A stretch of 64,000 nucleotides of DNA from Bacillota bacterium (GTDB lineage: Bacteria > Bacillota > Clostridia > Lachnospirales > Lachnospiraceae), in NCBI GenBank assembly GCA_023435895.1, contig JAEZLH010000036.1, positions 127,942-191,941 of the forward strand. The letters are read 5' to 3'. A program made the position numbers and the translations under genes. The notes under the pieces were generated by a model. That model saw nothing but the letters and a program-made list of their open reading frames with translations. It was not told where the DNA came from and did no database searches. Positions 6,346-15,160 of the stretch are shown here, in pieces (position 1 is the stretch's first letter; each line of letters opens with the position of its first letter).

Positions 6346-9000
6346 CTACTTCGCCTCAAACCAATTCTTGCCTTCCTTTACTTCCGCCTCCAGCACCACA
6401 GAAAGCTCTGCTGCCCCCTGCATTTCCTCAACGATAATTCCTGATACGACCTCAACCTCATCCTTATACGTTTCCACTAACAATTCATCGTGTACCTGAA
6501 GAATCAGCTTTGATTTATAATTTTCTTCCTTCAATCTCTGATTTACCCTAATCATAGCAATCTTTATAATATCCGCAGCTGTTCCCTGTATCGGAGAGTT
6601 CATTGCCACACGTTCTCCAAAGGAGCGTTGCATAAAGTTACTGGAACTTAACTCCGGAATAGGTCTTCTTCTGCCAAACAATGTAGTCACAAAGCCATTT
6701 TCCTTCGCATCCGCTACCAATTGATCCAGATATGCTTTTACCTTCGGATAGGTTTCAAAATACTTCTCAATATAACGTTCTGCTTCCTTACGAGTGATGT
6801 TCAAGTCCTGTCCCAGTCCAAAGGAACTGATACCGTACACAATACCAAAGTTAACCGCCTTTGCACTGCTTCTCTGCGCGGAAGTTACCTCCTCAAAGGG
6901 GATATGGAACACTTCGGACGCAGTAATTCTATGGATATCCTTGGCTTCCTTATATGCATTGATTAATCTCTCATCCCCGGACATATGCGCCAATACACGA
7001 AGCTCAATCTGGGAATAATCCGCATCCAGGAACACGTAATCCTTCTCCGGAATGAATACCTTACGAATCTGTCTTCCCAGCTCCATACGAATAGGGATAT
7101 TTTGAAGATTTGGTTCCGTACTGCTGATTCTTCCTGTGGCTGCGATAGTCTGTTGGAACTTACCATGGATTCGTCCATCCTCACCAATATAAACGGCAAG
7201 ACCGTCCGCATAGGTGGATTTCAGCTTGGTTAGCTGACGATACTCCAATATCATTTTCACCACCGGATGCTCTGCTTGCAGCTTCTCTAAGATATCGGCT
7301 GAGGTAGAATAACCTGTCTTTGTCTTCTTTCCAAAGGGCAATCTCATCTTCTCAAAGAGAATGACGCCCAGCTGCTTGGGTGAATTGATATTAAATACCT
7401 CTCCCACCTGTTCATAGATATCCTTTTCCAGCCTCTCAATGCCAACTGCAAGATTATCGCCGTATTCCTTCAAAGCCTCTTTATTTACGTGAATGCCTCT
7501 GACTTCCATATCATAGAGGGAATAAATCAACGGCATTTCAATCTCATAAAATAATTTTGCCATTCCTGCTTGCTCTAATCGGTTGCCAAGTTCTTTTGCC
7601 GCCCTGTGAGCAATATATGCGCTATAGCAGGCATATTGAAGGAAGGCATCCTTCTTCTCTTCCATTGCAATATCCAAAGAAGTCTTTCCTAACAAATCCT
7701 CTCTGGAGGGAACGGTCATATTCAGATAATCCCTGGCGATATCATCATAGTGATAGGTGTCCGTTAAAGGATTGAGCAAATATCCCGCAATCGCGCTGTC
7801 AAACACCTTATCTTCCTCCGTTACCTTGAAATATGGTAACTGCTCCTTTAACCCAATAACACTGATAAGCTGACCCAAATGAGCCAGAGAAGCCGCCTTC
7901 TCACTTAGAAACTCCGGCAACAAAAAGCCCCCGCTTTTGATAAAGTAAACCTTATTCTCCTCTTTACATACGGAGATACCCAGTAATTTACCCTGCTCTA
8001 TAATCATCTGTAAGCCAATTGCTTCCTCGCTTTGAACCGAGAGCTGTCCAAATATCTGATCTGCCTCTCCAAAGTCTTCTACCAAGCAGAAGGCTTCCTC
8101 AACACCGGTGGTATGGCTTACTTCCTCCTGCTTTAATTGGAAGCGGGAGATTAAGTTCTTAAACTCCAAACGCTTAAACAACAAATAAACCTGTTCATTA
8201 TAGATATTATTTAAATCCGCATTTTCAATATCAAAGTCTATCTCACAATCTGTGCAGATGGTAGCCAGCTTCTTTGATAAGAAGGCAAGCTCCTTATTGT
8301 CTCTTAATTTTTCGGTGACCTTATTGGCAGGTAATTCATCAATTCGTTCATATATTTCTTCGATGGAGTGATACGCTTCGATTAACTTAGCGGCAGTCTT
8401 TTCACCGACTCCCGGTACACCGGGGATATTATCAGAGGGATCGCCCATCAAGCCCTTCAGGTCGATAAACTGCGTTGGAGTTACATGATATCGTTCAAGT
8501 ACATCTGCCGCAAGATAATCCTCGATCTCCGTTCCTGTCTTCTTGGTCTTTGGAATACGGATTTTAATCTTTTCACTGGCTAGCTGTAATAAATCTCTGT
8601 CACCGGATACTAGGGCAACATCATTACCCGCCTTCTCCGCTTGAACCGCCAAGGTTCCAAGAACATCATCCGCCTCAAATCCTGGCTTCTCAATTACTGT
8701 AATGTTCATTGCCTTTAAGACTTCCTTCATAATCGGCACCTGGGCTCTGAGTTCCTCTGGCATGCCTTTTCTGGTTCCCTTATATGCCTCAAACATCTCA
8801 TGGCGGAAGGTGGGGTGACTGGTGTCAAAGGCAACTGTCAGATAATCCGGCTTCTCCTCCTCCAGAATTTTAAATACAATATTGATAAAACCCAGCACCG
8901 CATTGGTATGCTCTCCCTGAGAGGTGGTCAAATCCGGCATCCCATAAAATGCCCTGTTTAATATGCTATGCCCATCAATTAATACAATCTTCTTATTCAT
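6346..9000 (-). CDS. polA: DNA polymerase I
   Basis: An 884-residue family A polymerase for Okazaki fragment processing and repair. The N-terminal 290 residues form the 5'-3' flap exonuclease (LIDGHSILNRAFYG, FEADDVLGT, SGDRDLLQL, GVPGVGEKTA). The middle domain occupies the 3'-5' exonuclease position but lacks the catalytic DxE residues (IGLQMII stands where a DTE motif would be), so proofreading is probably absent, as in many Gram-positive enzymes. The polymerase domain has motif A DADYSQIELRVLAH, motif B around RSSAKAVNFGIVYG, and motif C VHDELLVE. The ATG has only a weak GACGGGA ribosome-binding site. Confidence 0.98.
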   Translation of the reverse strand: MNKKIVLIDGHSILNRAFYGMPDLTTSQGEHTNAVLGFINIVFKILEEEKPDYLTVAFDTSHPTFRHEMFEAYKGTRKGMPEELRAQVPIMKEVLKAMNITVIEKPGFEADDVLGTLAVQAEKAGNDVALVSGDRDLLQLASEKIKIRIPKTKKTGTEIEDYLAADVLERYHVTPTQFIDLKGLMGDPSDNIPGVPGVGEKTAAKLIEAYHSIEEIYERIDELPANKVTEKLRDNKELAFLSKKLATICTDCEIDFDIENADLNNIYNEQVYLLFKRLEFKNLISRFQLKQEEVSHTTGVEEAFCLVEDFGEADQIFGQLSVQSEEAIGLQMIIEQGKLLGISVCKEENKVYFIKSGGFLLPEFLSEKAASLAHLGQLISVIGLKEQLPYFKVTEEDKVFDSAIAGYLLNPLTDTYHYDDIARDYLNMTVPSREDLLGKTSLDIAMEEKKDAFLQYACYSAYIAHRAAKELGNRLEQAGMAKLFYEIEMPLIYSLYDMEVRGIHVNKEALKEYGDNLAVGIERLEKDIYEQVGEVFNINSPKQLGVILFEKMRLPFGKKTKTGYSTSADILEKLQAEHPVVKMILEYRQLTKLKSTYADGLAVYIGEDGRIHGKFQQTIAATGRISSTEPNLQNIPIRMELGRQIRKVFIPEKDYVFLDADYSQIELRVLAHMSGDERLINAYKEAKDIHRITASEVFHIPFEEVTSAQRSSAKAVNFGIVYGISSFGLGQDLNITRKEAERYIEKYFETYPKVKAYLDQLVADAKENGFVTTLFGRRRPIPELSSSNFMQRSFGERVAMNSPIQGTAADIIKIAMIRVNQRLKEENYKSKLILQVHDELLVETYKDEVEVVSGIIVEEMQGAAELSVVLEAEVKEGKNWFEAK

Positions 9001-9463
9001 ATTCCCGTCGTTGGATCTAATGCCTGTCCAACGCCTCCTTCCTATTTTCTATCTATATTAGTCAACGCGATTGTCCTATTAACAAATTGGTAGATATTTA
9101 TGGGTTCACAAATCATTCAGATAACTACGGCACACATTCAGAAATCTAATCATAAACCTAGATGTATTGACTACACCAACGCTTTAGAAGTATTTTTCTT
9201 AAAATTCAGGCAGCTAAGTGACCCTAATAATTCGATAACCACGTACTAAATATAATGGTAATATTTATCTTACTTACCACTTTACTTACACCTATCAGCA
9301 TAACGGAAAGACGTAAAAAAATCCAGCAAAATCTTAAAATAGAACAATTGCAATAATCTTCTCTACATAAATACCAAATTATTTTCTTCTTAAATCAGCT
9401 TTTTCATACTTCATAAGATTTACTTAACATTCCAAGTTATCAGAATTTAAGGTATATAACAGA
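9001..9463. other. Intergenic region between polA and the MFS gene, no gene seen
   Basis: About 460 bp of AT-rich DNA without a convincing ORF or RNA gene. One 33-codon plus-strand frame near 9252 has a hydrophobic start but no ribosome-binding site. The polA promoter is expected close to 9001-9100 on the minus strand, but no clear -35/-10 pair was found. Confidence 0.5.
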
Positions 9464-9506
9464 AACACCCCACCAATCCTAGTAAATAAGGATGGTGGGG
9501 GTGTTG
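9464..9506 (-). terminator. Terminator of the MFS transporter gene
   Basis: AACACCCCACCAATCC (9464-9479) pairs with GGATGGTGGGGGTGTT (9491-9506) around an 11-base loop. It lies 24 bp after the MFS stop codon. The strong GC stem supports termination although the U-run on the minus strand is short. Confidence 0.7.
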
Positions 9507-9529
9507 AGTCCTATTGGTCTTTTATAAAA

Positions 9530-11539
9530 CTACTCCTGAAACTTCCTTGGATGATATGCGAATAATAATATCATTCCCAGTACGGATGAGATTACCACCG
9601 TTAAATAAACCTGTTGGAAGCCTTCATTCAGAGTGTCCTGAAATACTTTTTCAATGGATGCGCTTAGCTTATCTATTTCAGAAAGATAATTTGTTTTCCC
9701 TTCCTCGAATGTACCCGGAATCTTATCCTTTAACTCCGTCATTTTACTAAGGGTATCTTCCATGGAGGCTTTTTGCTCCTTCATGGCTGCTAATTGCGCT
9801 TGGGTTTTACCATCCGGAGGGTTTTGAGCAGCTGACATTTTTTCCACTGCTGCGATTCCTGTGTCCAATCCGCTGATACCAGACTGAATTCCGGTTATAC
9901 CGCTTTGAATCCCACCCTGAATTTTGGAAAGGATGCCCGGCTTAATTTGATCAAATATCCCACCGGAGAAGGTTTTGATATTCCCGGTTATGGTGGTTAC
10001 ATCCGAAGTCTGTAACAGCTCTAAGGTTTCCTTCGGAATAACAAGCTCTTTAGAATTACTATTCATATCAAATCGAATGGTCTGCATAGAGGTAAGATCC
10101 GGAAGCTCTATCCCAGCTAATTGATCTTTTAGGTAGGGGTCAGCCTTTAGCTGATCAAAGCGTTCTGTAAGTTCTGATGCATAGGGAAGCTGTGGAAGCT
10201 TGACTTCCTCCGGTAATACTGACATGATGTTCCACTGTATCTGTGTGCCTGCATGGGACAGAAATCCTACCATAATAGCAGGTGCAATGGCAGTGCCTAT
10301 GGAACGAATTAATGAAACCGTTGCCAGTGCGGAGGTCGCTTCTTCTTTTTTAGTATTTTCTAACATCATATAGTTGATTGGAGTACCAATGGTAAATCCG
10401 ATTCCGGTTCCGACAAGAATCAAACTTAATATTACATTAAACAGATTGGGATATTGCGCTGTAACCAAGATCAAATAAACTGCACCTGCTCCTGAGAATA
10501 CAAATCCTAGACCAAGCACCAGCTTTACACTGTATTTATCAATGATCCTACCAGAAATAGGTGCACCGATACCCGCAAAGAGCCCCAATATGAATACAAA
10601 ATAACCTCCCTTACCGGACGCAATCTTCAAAGCATTTTCCGAAAATTGAGGAACAAATATCATTCCCATTAATATAAAACCGGTTATGAAAGAAAGGATT
10701 AGCGTTATAATGATGGATAATTTTTTAAAGTAAGTAAGATTCATAACCGGATCTTGTGCCTTTGATTCCACTAAGACAAACAATGGCAGAAGCACAATAA
10801 ACCCAATCAAGAATGGATAGACATTCGTACCGCTTAAGGTATCTATGAACCGGAAGAAATCAATATTCTTCAGTCCATACAGCAAGCACAAAATCATAAC
10901 AACTAAAATGCCAATTCCCAGGAAATCGATCTTCTTAACATTGCTTTCCTTGGTATTGGATAACGCGTACGCACCCGCAATCAGAATAAATATGGTGATA
11001 GGAACATTAACATAAAAGATAAACTGCCAGTTATTTGTACCGAACAAATCAAGTATTGCGCTTCCCGCTGATGCGCCAAGGATATTGGCAATTCCATACA
11101 CCCCGCCGATTAGCCCTAACGCCATTCCTCTCTTTTCCTTTGGAAATGCTGTTCCGAATTCTGCGTTGGCAATGGGTACGATACCACCGCCGCCAATCGC
11201 CTGAACCGCTCTGGCAGCAAGTAATAGCTCAAAACTGCCAAAGTCCTGAGATAAACCACAGAAGAGAGAGCCAATTCCAAACAAAGAGATACTAATTAAA
11301 TAAATGGTTTTCCTACCAAATAAGTCTGCTAGTTTTCCCATAACAGGTATGCTGGCTGCATAAGCCAACGTATACATTGTTATCATCCAAATTCCCGTGC
11401 TGCTGTCTACATTCAGATAATTCTGGATGATGGTACGAGCCGGTGTTACGATTCCGGTATCAATGGCTCCCATAAAGATTCCCAAAAGATATACTGCAAT
11501 TACCAAACCAAGTCCTTTATTACTGTTCTCAGATTTCAT
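9530..11539 (-). CDS. DHA2-type MFS multidrug efflux transporter with large extracellular loop
   Basis: About 669 residues. The first 430 residues show many hydrophobic helices of the 14-helix DHA2 drug:proton antiporter family, with motif A GKLADLFGRKT and motif C-like GIANILGASAG. Between the penultimate and last helices lies an insertion of about 200 polar residues rich in Gln, Gly, Lys and coiled-coil segments (for example GIQSGISGLDTGIAAVEKM), which should face outside. The start at 11539 has GGGAGGAG at eight bases; in-frame ATGs at 11545 and 11557 fit the Shine-Dalgarno worse. It follows a MarR regulator in the same direction, so drug-inducible derepression is likely. The substrate cannot be predicted. 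Confidence 0.9.
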   Translation of the reverse strand: MKSENSNKGLGLVIAVYLLGIFMGAIDTGIVTPARTIIQNYLNVDSSTGIWMITMYTLAYAASIPVMGKLADLFGRKTIYLISISLFGIGSLFCGLSQDFGSFELLLAARAVQAIGGGGIVPIANAEFGTAFPKEKRGMALGLIGGVYGIANILGASAGSAILDLFGTNNWQFIFYVNVPITIFILIAGAYALSNTKESNVKKIDFLGIGILVVMILCLLYGLKNIDFFRFIDTLSGTNVYPFLIGFIVLLPLFVLVESKAQDPVMNLTYFKKLSIIITLILSFITGFILMGMIFVPQFSENALKIASGKGGYFVFILGLFAGIGAPISGRIIDKYSVKLVLGLGFVFSGAGAVYLILVTAQYPNLFNVILSLILVGTGIGFTIGTPINYMMLENTKKEEATSALATVSLIRSIGTAIAPAIMVGFLSHAGTQIQWNIMSVLPEEVKLPQLPYASELTERFDQLKADPYLKDQLAGIELPDLTSMQTIRFDMNSNSKELVIPKETLELLQTSDVTTITGNIKTFSGGIFDQIKPGILSKIQGGIQSGITGIQSGISGLDTGIAAVEKMSAAQNPPDGKTQAQLAAMKEQKASMEDTLSKMTELKDKIPGTFEEGKTNYLSEIDKLSASIEKVFQDTLNEGFQQVYLTVVISSVLGMILLFAYHPRKFQE

Positions 11540-11575
11540 GATCATTGCTCCTCCCATTAATAATTTAAATTAGAT

Positions 11576-11717
11576 AATTGCGAAACGCGATAATTACAAT
11601 TATTGTATGCATAACAGGTACAATTCCGGAGCGGAAGCTAAGCCCGAAGGAGCGTTGGAGCGATGGAATTCGTATTTGTTATGCATACAATACTAGCAAT
11701 AATATTGTTTCGCAATT
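11576..11717. repeat. Long palindromic element between marR and the MFS gene
   Basis: A 142-bp imperfect inverted repeat. The outer arms are AATTGCGAAAC (11576-11586) and GTTTCGCAATT (11707-11717). The middle arms, ATTGTATGCATAACA (11602-11616) and TGTTATGCATACAAT (11677-11691), are perfect complements, and AATTCC/GGAATT pair further in. The apex is a purine-rich GGAGCGGAAGC...GGAGCG segment. The right arm overlaps the marR stop codon. It shares its GCGAAAC/GTTTCGC ends and an internal AATTCGTATT with the two elements at 35107-35422, so the three look like one dispersed family. In the marR-MFS mRNA it would fold into a very stable hairpin just ahead of the MFS ribosome-binding site. Confidence 0.75.
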
Positions 11718-12132
11718 AGCTAATAATTTTTATTGCATTTCCAGCCATTTTTTCAAGAATACGATTGAACTCCTTTAGTTCCTCTGTGGTAATTCCTTCA
11801 AATAGATATTGATGCCATATCAACAGTTCTTCATTTACTTGCTCCATAATTTCTTTTGCATTTGGGGCAATTGAAATAATCTTCTCTCTTTTATTGCTCG
11901 GGTTCTCCGTTCTGCTAATCAGCTCCTTTTTCTCCAGTTTGTTAAGGGTCTTTGCTACGGAACCTTTATCCAACATAAAATGCTTTGCTATGGTGTCCTG
12001 ATTGACACCCTCACTTTGATACAAATATCGTAATATTAACTGCTCCGTAAAACCTATATTGATTTCACGCAGTCTTCGCTCAAAAAAGGTTCTGCTGTAC
12101 CTTGTTAGAATTGATAGGTCAGTGATAAACAT
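11716..12132 (-). CDS. MarR-family transcriptional regulator
   Basis: A 138-residue winged-helix regulator. The recognition region NQDTIAKHFMLDKGSVAKTL is followed by the wing containing ENPSNKREKI, with helical dimerisation segments at both ends. The ATG at 12132 has TTGGAGG upstream; the longer frame begins with a TTG inside that Shine-Dalgarno sequence. MarR proteins bind inverted repeats in their own promoter and are released by small phenolic or drug-like ligands. Two GTTG-N6-CAAC repeats lie just upstream of this gene. It probably controls itself and the adjacent efflux pump. Confidence 0.92.
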   Translation of the reverse strand: MFITDLSILTRYSRTFFERRLREINIGFTEQLILRYLYQSEGVNQDTIAKHFMLDKGSVAKTLNKLEKKELISRTENPSNKREKIISIAPNAKEIMEQVNEELLIWHQYLFEGITTEELKEFNRILEKMAGNAIKIIS

Positions 12133-12173
12133 AATTGCCTCCAAAATATATGTATTTCAAGTTGTACATGACT

Positions 12174-12202
12174 GTTGCATATACAACTGTTGCACTTACA
12201 AC
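12174..12202 (-). promoter_or_regulatory. Double inverted-repeat operator upstream of marR
   Basis: GTTGCATATACAAC (12174-12187) and GTTGCACTTACAAC (12189-12202) are two GTTG-N6-CAAC half-palindromes spaced 15 bp apart, about 45 bp before the marR start. They are good candidates for MarR binding and overlap the likely promoter region. Confidence 0.6.
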
Positions 12203-12471
12203 AATAATACTAGAAAATACTTCCTTTTGTCAAGAGTGCATACATAAAAACAGTAAGATAAAATACATCAATCTTTGTTAGCCTATTAATATATGTTGTT
12301 TTTAAATAATCGTATTAAAACTCAAGTTTTGAATTGCTTAACTCCCCTTGGATGGATAATATAAATTATTTACATCTGGCCAAAGGAAACTGCTCCTTAA
12401 AAGCATTTAACCATCCAATTTATAGGATATTTCCCCATATATTATTTTCTTCAAAAAATTCAATTTCACAC

Positions 12472-12500
12472 TTGAATTATAAAATAGATTGTGTTAGAAT
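12472..12500 (+). promoter_or_regulatory. Promoter of tRNA-Leu
   Basis: TTGAAT (12472-12477), 17-bp spacer, TAGAAT (12495-12500), placed 16 bp before the first base of the tRNA. Confidence 0.75.
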
Positions 12501-12516
12501 AGTCTTCGTCACTGAT

Positions 12517-12599
12517 GCGGATGTGTCGGAATGGCAGACGAAGCAGACTCAAAATCTGCCGGGTAAACACCCGTGGGGGTTCGAGTCCCTTCATCCGCA
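12517..12599 (+). tRNA. tRNA-Leu (anticodon CAA)
   Basis: The acceptor stem GCGGATG pairs with CATCCGC. The anticodon stem-loop GCAGA-CTCAAAA-TCTGC gives anticodon CAA, reading the leucine codon UUG. A long variable arm (CGGGTAAACACCCG) marks a class II tRNA, and the T arm contains the GGTTCGAGTCC segment. The discriminator base is A, as expected for leucine; the CCA end is not encoded. A sigma-A promoter precedes it and an intrinsic terminator follows. Confidence 0.97.
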
Positions 12600-12607
12600 C
12601 TATTGTA

Positions 12608-12650
12608 AAACCCCTCAAATTTTTAACTTATAAGAATTTGAGGGGTTTTT
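12608..12650 (+). terminator. Terminator of tRNA-Leu
   Basis: AAACCCCTCAAATT and AATTTGAGGGGTTTTT form a strong hairpin ending in a T-run, nine bases after the tRNA. A-residues on the other side make it potentially bidirectional, and it could also stop transcription from the unknown gene ending at 12782. Confidence 0.88.
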
Positions 12651-12781
12651 GTATTATATGCATATGAATTTATTCAGCCTTGACAACATGAGCTTGTTTT
12701 GTGCTGACTTGGTATTATTAAAATATCACTATCTTACAAAATACTGCACACTTAATAATTTTAACTCCTCATGCCATCATT

Positions 12782-13216
12782 TTAATACTTAATCAGAATA
12801 GAACTACTCCAGGAACGTTCATCGGATACGGAAGAGATTGTCCCCCATTTGAATTCATTATGTGCATTTAACTTAAAGTTATTTCTTAGCCAATTGTCAC
12901 ATACTGTTTTAATCTCTAGGAATCTTGCTTTTGACCAATCCGAATCTCTCAGTGCTGCACCTGGAAATACATGGGGATATAGCACAATTCTCTCAAGTGC
13001 TTTGGACGGGTTAAAACACAAGGAAATCAACATCATATCCTCCTTACTCAATATGCTTCCCCAGATGTTATACCATATGTATCCCGTATGTACATCATTG
13101 ATATCACGAATCAGCTCTTTCGGAAATGTCTCATCAAATAAATCTTTTTGCGTGTTGGAGCTTAATGAATACGATATGTTCTCCAGTTGTAATTCTCCGC
13201 TTTTGATATTTAACAT
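12782..13216 (-). CDS. Unrecognised 144-residue protein in the nucleotidyltransferase operon
   Basis: I do not recognise this family. The sequence is soluble, without a signal peptide or membrane segment, and rich in aromatic residues (YIWYNIWGS, NNFKLNAHNEFKWG, DERSWSSS). The ATG has a strong GGGAGGG seven bases upstream. It begins 21 bp after the second RlaP-like nucleotidyltransferase gene and is probably its co-transcribed last gene. It could be an accessory or immunity-type protein, but only the context suggests this. Confidence 0.6.
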   Translation of the reverse strand: MLNIKSGELQLENISYSLSSNTQKDLFDETFPKELIRDINDVHTGYIWYNIWGSILSKEDMMLISLCFNPSKALERIVLYPHVFPGAALRDSDWSKARFLEIKTVCDNWLRNNFKLNAHNEFKWGTISSVSDERSWSSSILIKY

Positions 13217-13237
13217 TCTTAATCCCTCCCGAATACA

Positions 13238-13999
13238 TTATATTATTTGTTCAATAAATAACCGGTTCAAACAATCCCAATCCTTTCTGTTATCCTCCTC
13301 CAATGCATTAATATACTCCTTATACATCACAAGCTCTGACTCAATAAACTCATTCAAACGGTCAATTCTAGGACCCTTGCCTATCTCCGGCATGGTTGCT
13401 TTGACGTCAAGAAGTGTGTATATCTCCTCACGGATCTTCTCTGGTATTTCTTGTTCTAGGAGCTCTGAGAACAAGACTGGGGGCGGCGATTGATGCTCCT
13501 TGATATACCGGCAAGCAAGTACTGGACGAATGACATAAAAGTATTTCTTATACTTGACCTCGTCTTCCAGCAGATACTCTTTAAAGTTCCCGTTGGCGGT
13601 ACCATAATAATGGTACAAAGAAGCTTTGATAGAGAAATATTCTTTTGCCACCTGATATATTCTCTGCCATGCTTCTGTCGTGCGATAAACAATGGGCGAA
13701 TTGCTCCATTCAAACAAGGTTGCATTTGATTTATAAAAATGCTTCAAGGCTTTCTTTAGATCCCAGCCGTTAATATCAAGCACTTCATCAAGCTGCCATT
13801 CTATCACATCCCTTTTCTCATTCAGAGCAAGATAATCCTCCTCCTTTCTTACATAAATGAACCGTACATCGTAATCGCTGTCGGGAGATGCAAAGCCCCA
13901 TGCTCTGCTGCCTGACTCTATTGCATGTAATATGATTACATTCTCCTGCTTCTCAATTTCGTTTAACTTTTCGTCTATTATCTTTTCTATTTCAGTCAT
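13238..13999 (-). CDS. RlaP/YcgL-type nucleotidyltransferase (PF10127-like), second copy
   Basis: A 253-residue protein of the DNA polymerase beta superfamily. The minimal nucleotidyltransferase signature is ESGSRAWGFASPDSDYDVRF at about residues 28-47: a GS followed by a D-x-D that binds metal. A later helical domain carries KHFYKSNATLFEWS and YHYYGTANGNFKEYL, typical of the RlaP/COG3541 group. RlaP was named for association with RNA ligases in RNA repair; B. subtilis YcgL belongs to the same family and its substrate is unknown. The start ATG overlaps the preceding gene by four bases (ATGA), so the two enzymes are translationally coupled. Confidence 0.82.
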   Translation of the reverse strand: MTEIEKIIDEKLNEIEKQENVIILHAIESGSRAWGFASPDSDYDVRFIYVRKEEDYLALNEKRDVIEWQLDEVLDINGWDLKKALKHFYKSNATLFEWSNSPIVYRTTEAWQRIYQVAKEYFSIKASLYHYYGTANGNFKEYLLEDEVKYKKYFYVIRPVLACRYIKEHQSPPPVLFSELLEQEIPEKIREEIYTLLDVKATMPEIGKGPRIDRLNEFIESELVMYKEYINALEEDNRKDWDCLNRLFIEQII

Positions 14000-15018
14000 C
14001 CTATCCTCCCCATTACTACTTTCTCATTCATTCTCTCAACAAATTCTTCTACCTTTTCCATATCCGGATTATCCGGTAACCTGGTATGTGCTGTGGCATA
14101 TTCCAGCTTCTGCTCATATTCTGCCAAAAGTTCATAGAATTCCTCACAAAAGCCTCCATCCTGTTTTTGAAATTGTCCATTGCGAATAGATAACAGCAAT
14201 TCTCTCTCCTTTTCGCGGTAGGTTATAATTTCTTCCTTTTCTAATATATCGATTGCCATCATAAATAACCGGATCAAATGCATCGCATGTTTATTCAGAT
14301 GGTTATCATCCTTTTTATTATTTCGCTTCCCGATCTTATCATAATCCCTGACCACATTATGCATTACGGACCACATATTCTCATAATCTCTTAATGGATA
14401 ATGGGTATATTGTGCATCAATGAATATTTCACTATCAAAGGCAGGATTTTGAGCTTGATCGATATACAGTCGGATTGTCCCATTCGGAAAGTTTTTCTGT
14501 CTTCTCTGAAAATCCTCCAGGGCATTTTTCACCGAGTTAAAGATATGCTGCTCCCTTTCCTGTTGAGGAAAGGAATTCCTTGCAAGGGCATTTTGCAATC
14601 TCCTAAGTTGAGCGTCCGCATATCCGCCAAAGGAGCGTGCAGCACGTTTAGAAAGAAACAGCCCGCTATGATCTAATAATTCCTGACCAAGCTCCGTCTT
14701 AATCAAATAATTCTCCGGTCGAAAGCCCAACAACTCGCAGGTATTGGGATTACACTCCAATAACAGTCTTATCATTTTATTAAAAGAATAGATAACCGTA
14801 TCCGTCTTATCATCCACATACTGTTCAAATTCCGTTAATCCTATCAAATCCGATTTTAGATTCATCGTGATTCCTCTGATGTCCAGATCACTATTTTCAT
14901 TATTCGTACCATAGGAATAACTTCCACCCAACCCCAATAGAATAATATTTTTACCTAGCCTTGTATTCGTTTGAAGAAATTCGAACTCATCTCTATTTAA
15001 TATTTCTCTGCCCTTCAT
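13996..15018 (-). CDS. RlaP-type nucleotidyltransferase, first copy
   Basis: A 340-residue nucleotidyltransferase-fold protein. GLGGSYSYGTNNENSDLDIR (about residues 29-48) gives the GS...DxD signature. YSFNKMIRLLLECNPNTCELL and YADAQLRRLQNA belong to the helical part seen in PF10127 proteins. The frame is open to 15051, but the ATG at 15018 has AAGGGGA seven bases upstream. The upstream leader consists of 43-bp tandem repeats, the first of which supplies this ribosome-binding site. The two copies are diverged and differ in length, so they may act on different substrates or as a heterodimer. Confidence 0.82.
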   Translation of the reverse strand: MKGREILNRDEFEFLQTNTRLGKNIILLGLGGSYSYGTNNENSDLDIRGITMNLKSDLIGLTEFEQYVDDKTDTVIYSFNKMIRLLLECNPNTCELLGFRPENYLIKTELGQELLDHSGLFLSKRAARSFGGYADAQLRRLQNALARNSFPQQEREQHIFNSVKNALEDFQRRQKNFPNGTIRLYIDQAQNPAFDSEIFIDAQYTHYPLRDYENMWSVMHNVVRDYDKIGKRNNKKDDNHLNKHAMHLIRLFMMAIDILEKEEIITYREKERELLLSIRNGQFQKQDGGFCEEFYELLAEYEQKLEYATAHTRLPDNPDMEKVEEFVERMNEKVVMGRIG

Positions 15019-15024
15019 TGCTTG

Positions 15025-15160
15025 TCCCCTTATTGTTCTCTTTATTATCATGCACTTCTTGCTCTGTTCTCTTATCGTTCTGTTTTATTATCATGTATTT
15101 CTTGCCCTGTCCCCTTATCGTTCTGTTTTATTATCATGTATATCCTGCTCTATTCCCTTG
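15025..15160. repeat. 43-bp tandem repeat, three copies plus a partial fourth
   Basis: Copies begin at about 15025, 15068 and 15111, each containing TTATYGTTCTSTTTTATTATCATG-like sequence with exact 43-bp spacing of the TTATTATCAT block (15042, 15085, 15128). A degenerate fourth copy follows to about 15180. On the minus strand each unit reads ATGATAATAAA...AACRATAAGGGGACA, so every unit carries an ATG and a Shine-Dalgarno-like AAGGGGA. The array forms the leader of the first RlaP-type gene. Confidence 0.8.

Noticed and set aside
6207..6437. A plus-strand ORF across the polA 3' end and the repeat region
   Set aside because: It overlaps polA antisense and is low in complexity; it is a shadow of the real gene and of the repeat.
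9252..9359. A 33-codon plus-strand frame starting MVIFILLTTLLTP in the polA-MFS gap
   Set aside because: It has no ribosome-binding site and no terminator, and its hydrophobic start can arise by chance in AT-rich DNA.
9001..9463. Riboswitch or structured leader upstream of polA
   Set aside because: No recognisable aptamer core or long pairing was found; the region is plain AT-rich sequence.
12849..13493. A 214-codon plus-strand ORF opposite the nucleotidyltransferase operon
   Set aside because: It spans two real minus-strand genes and their gap; serine- and leucine-rich composition is typical of an antisense frame.
15025..15160. The 43-bp repeats as a CRISPR array
   Set aside because: The units are contiguous imperfect copies with no unique spacers and no cas genes nearby.
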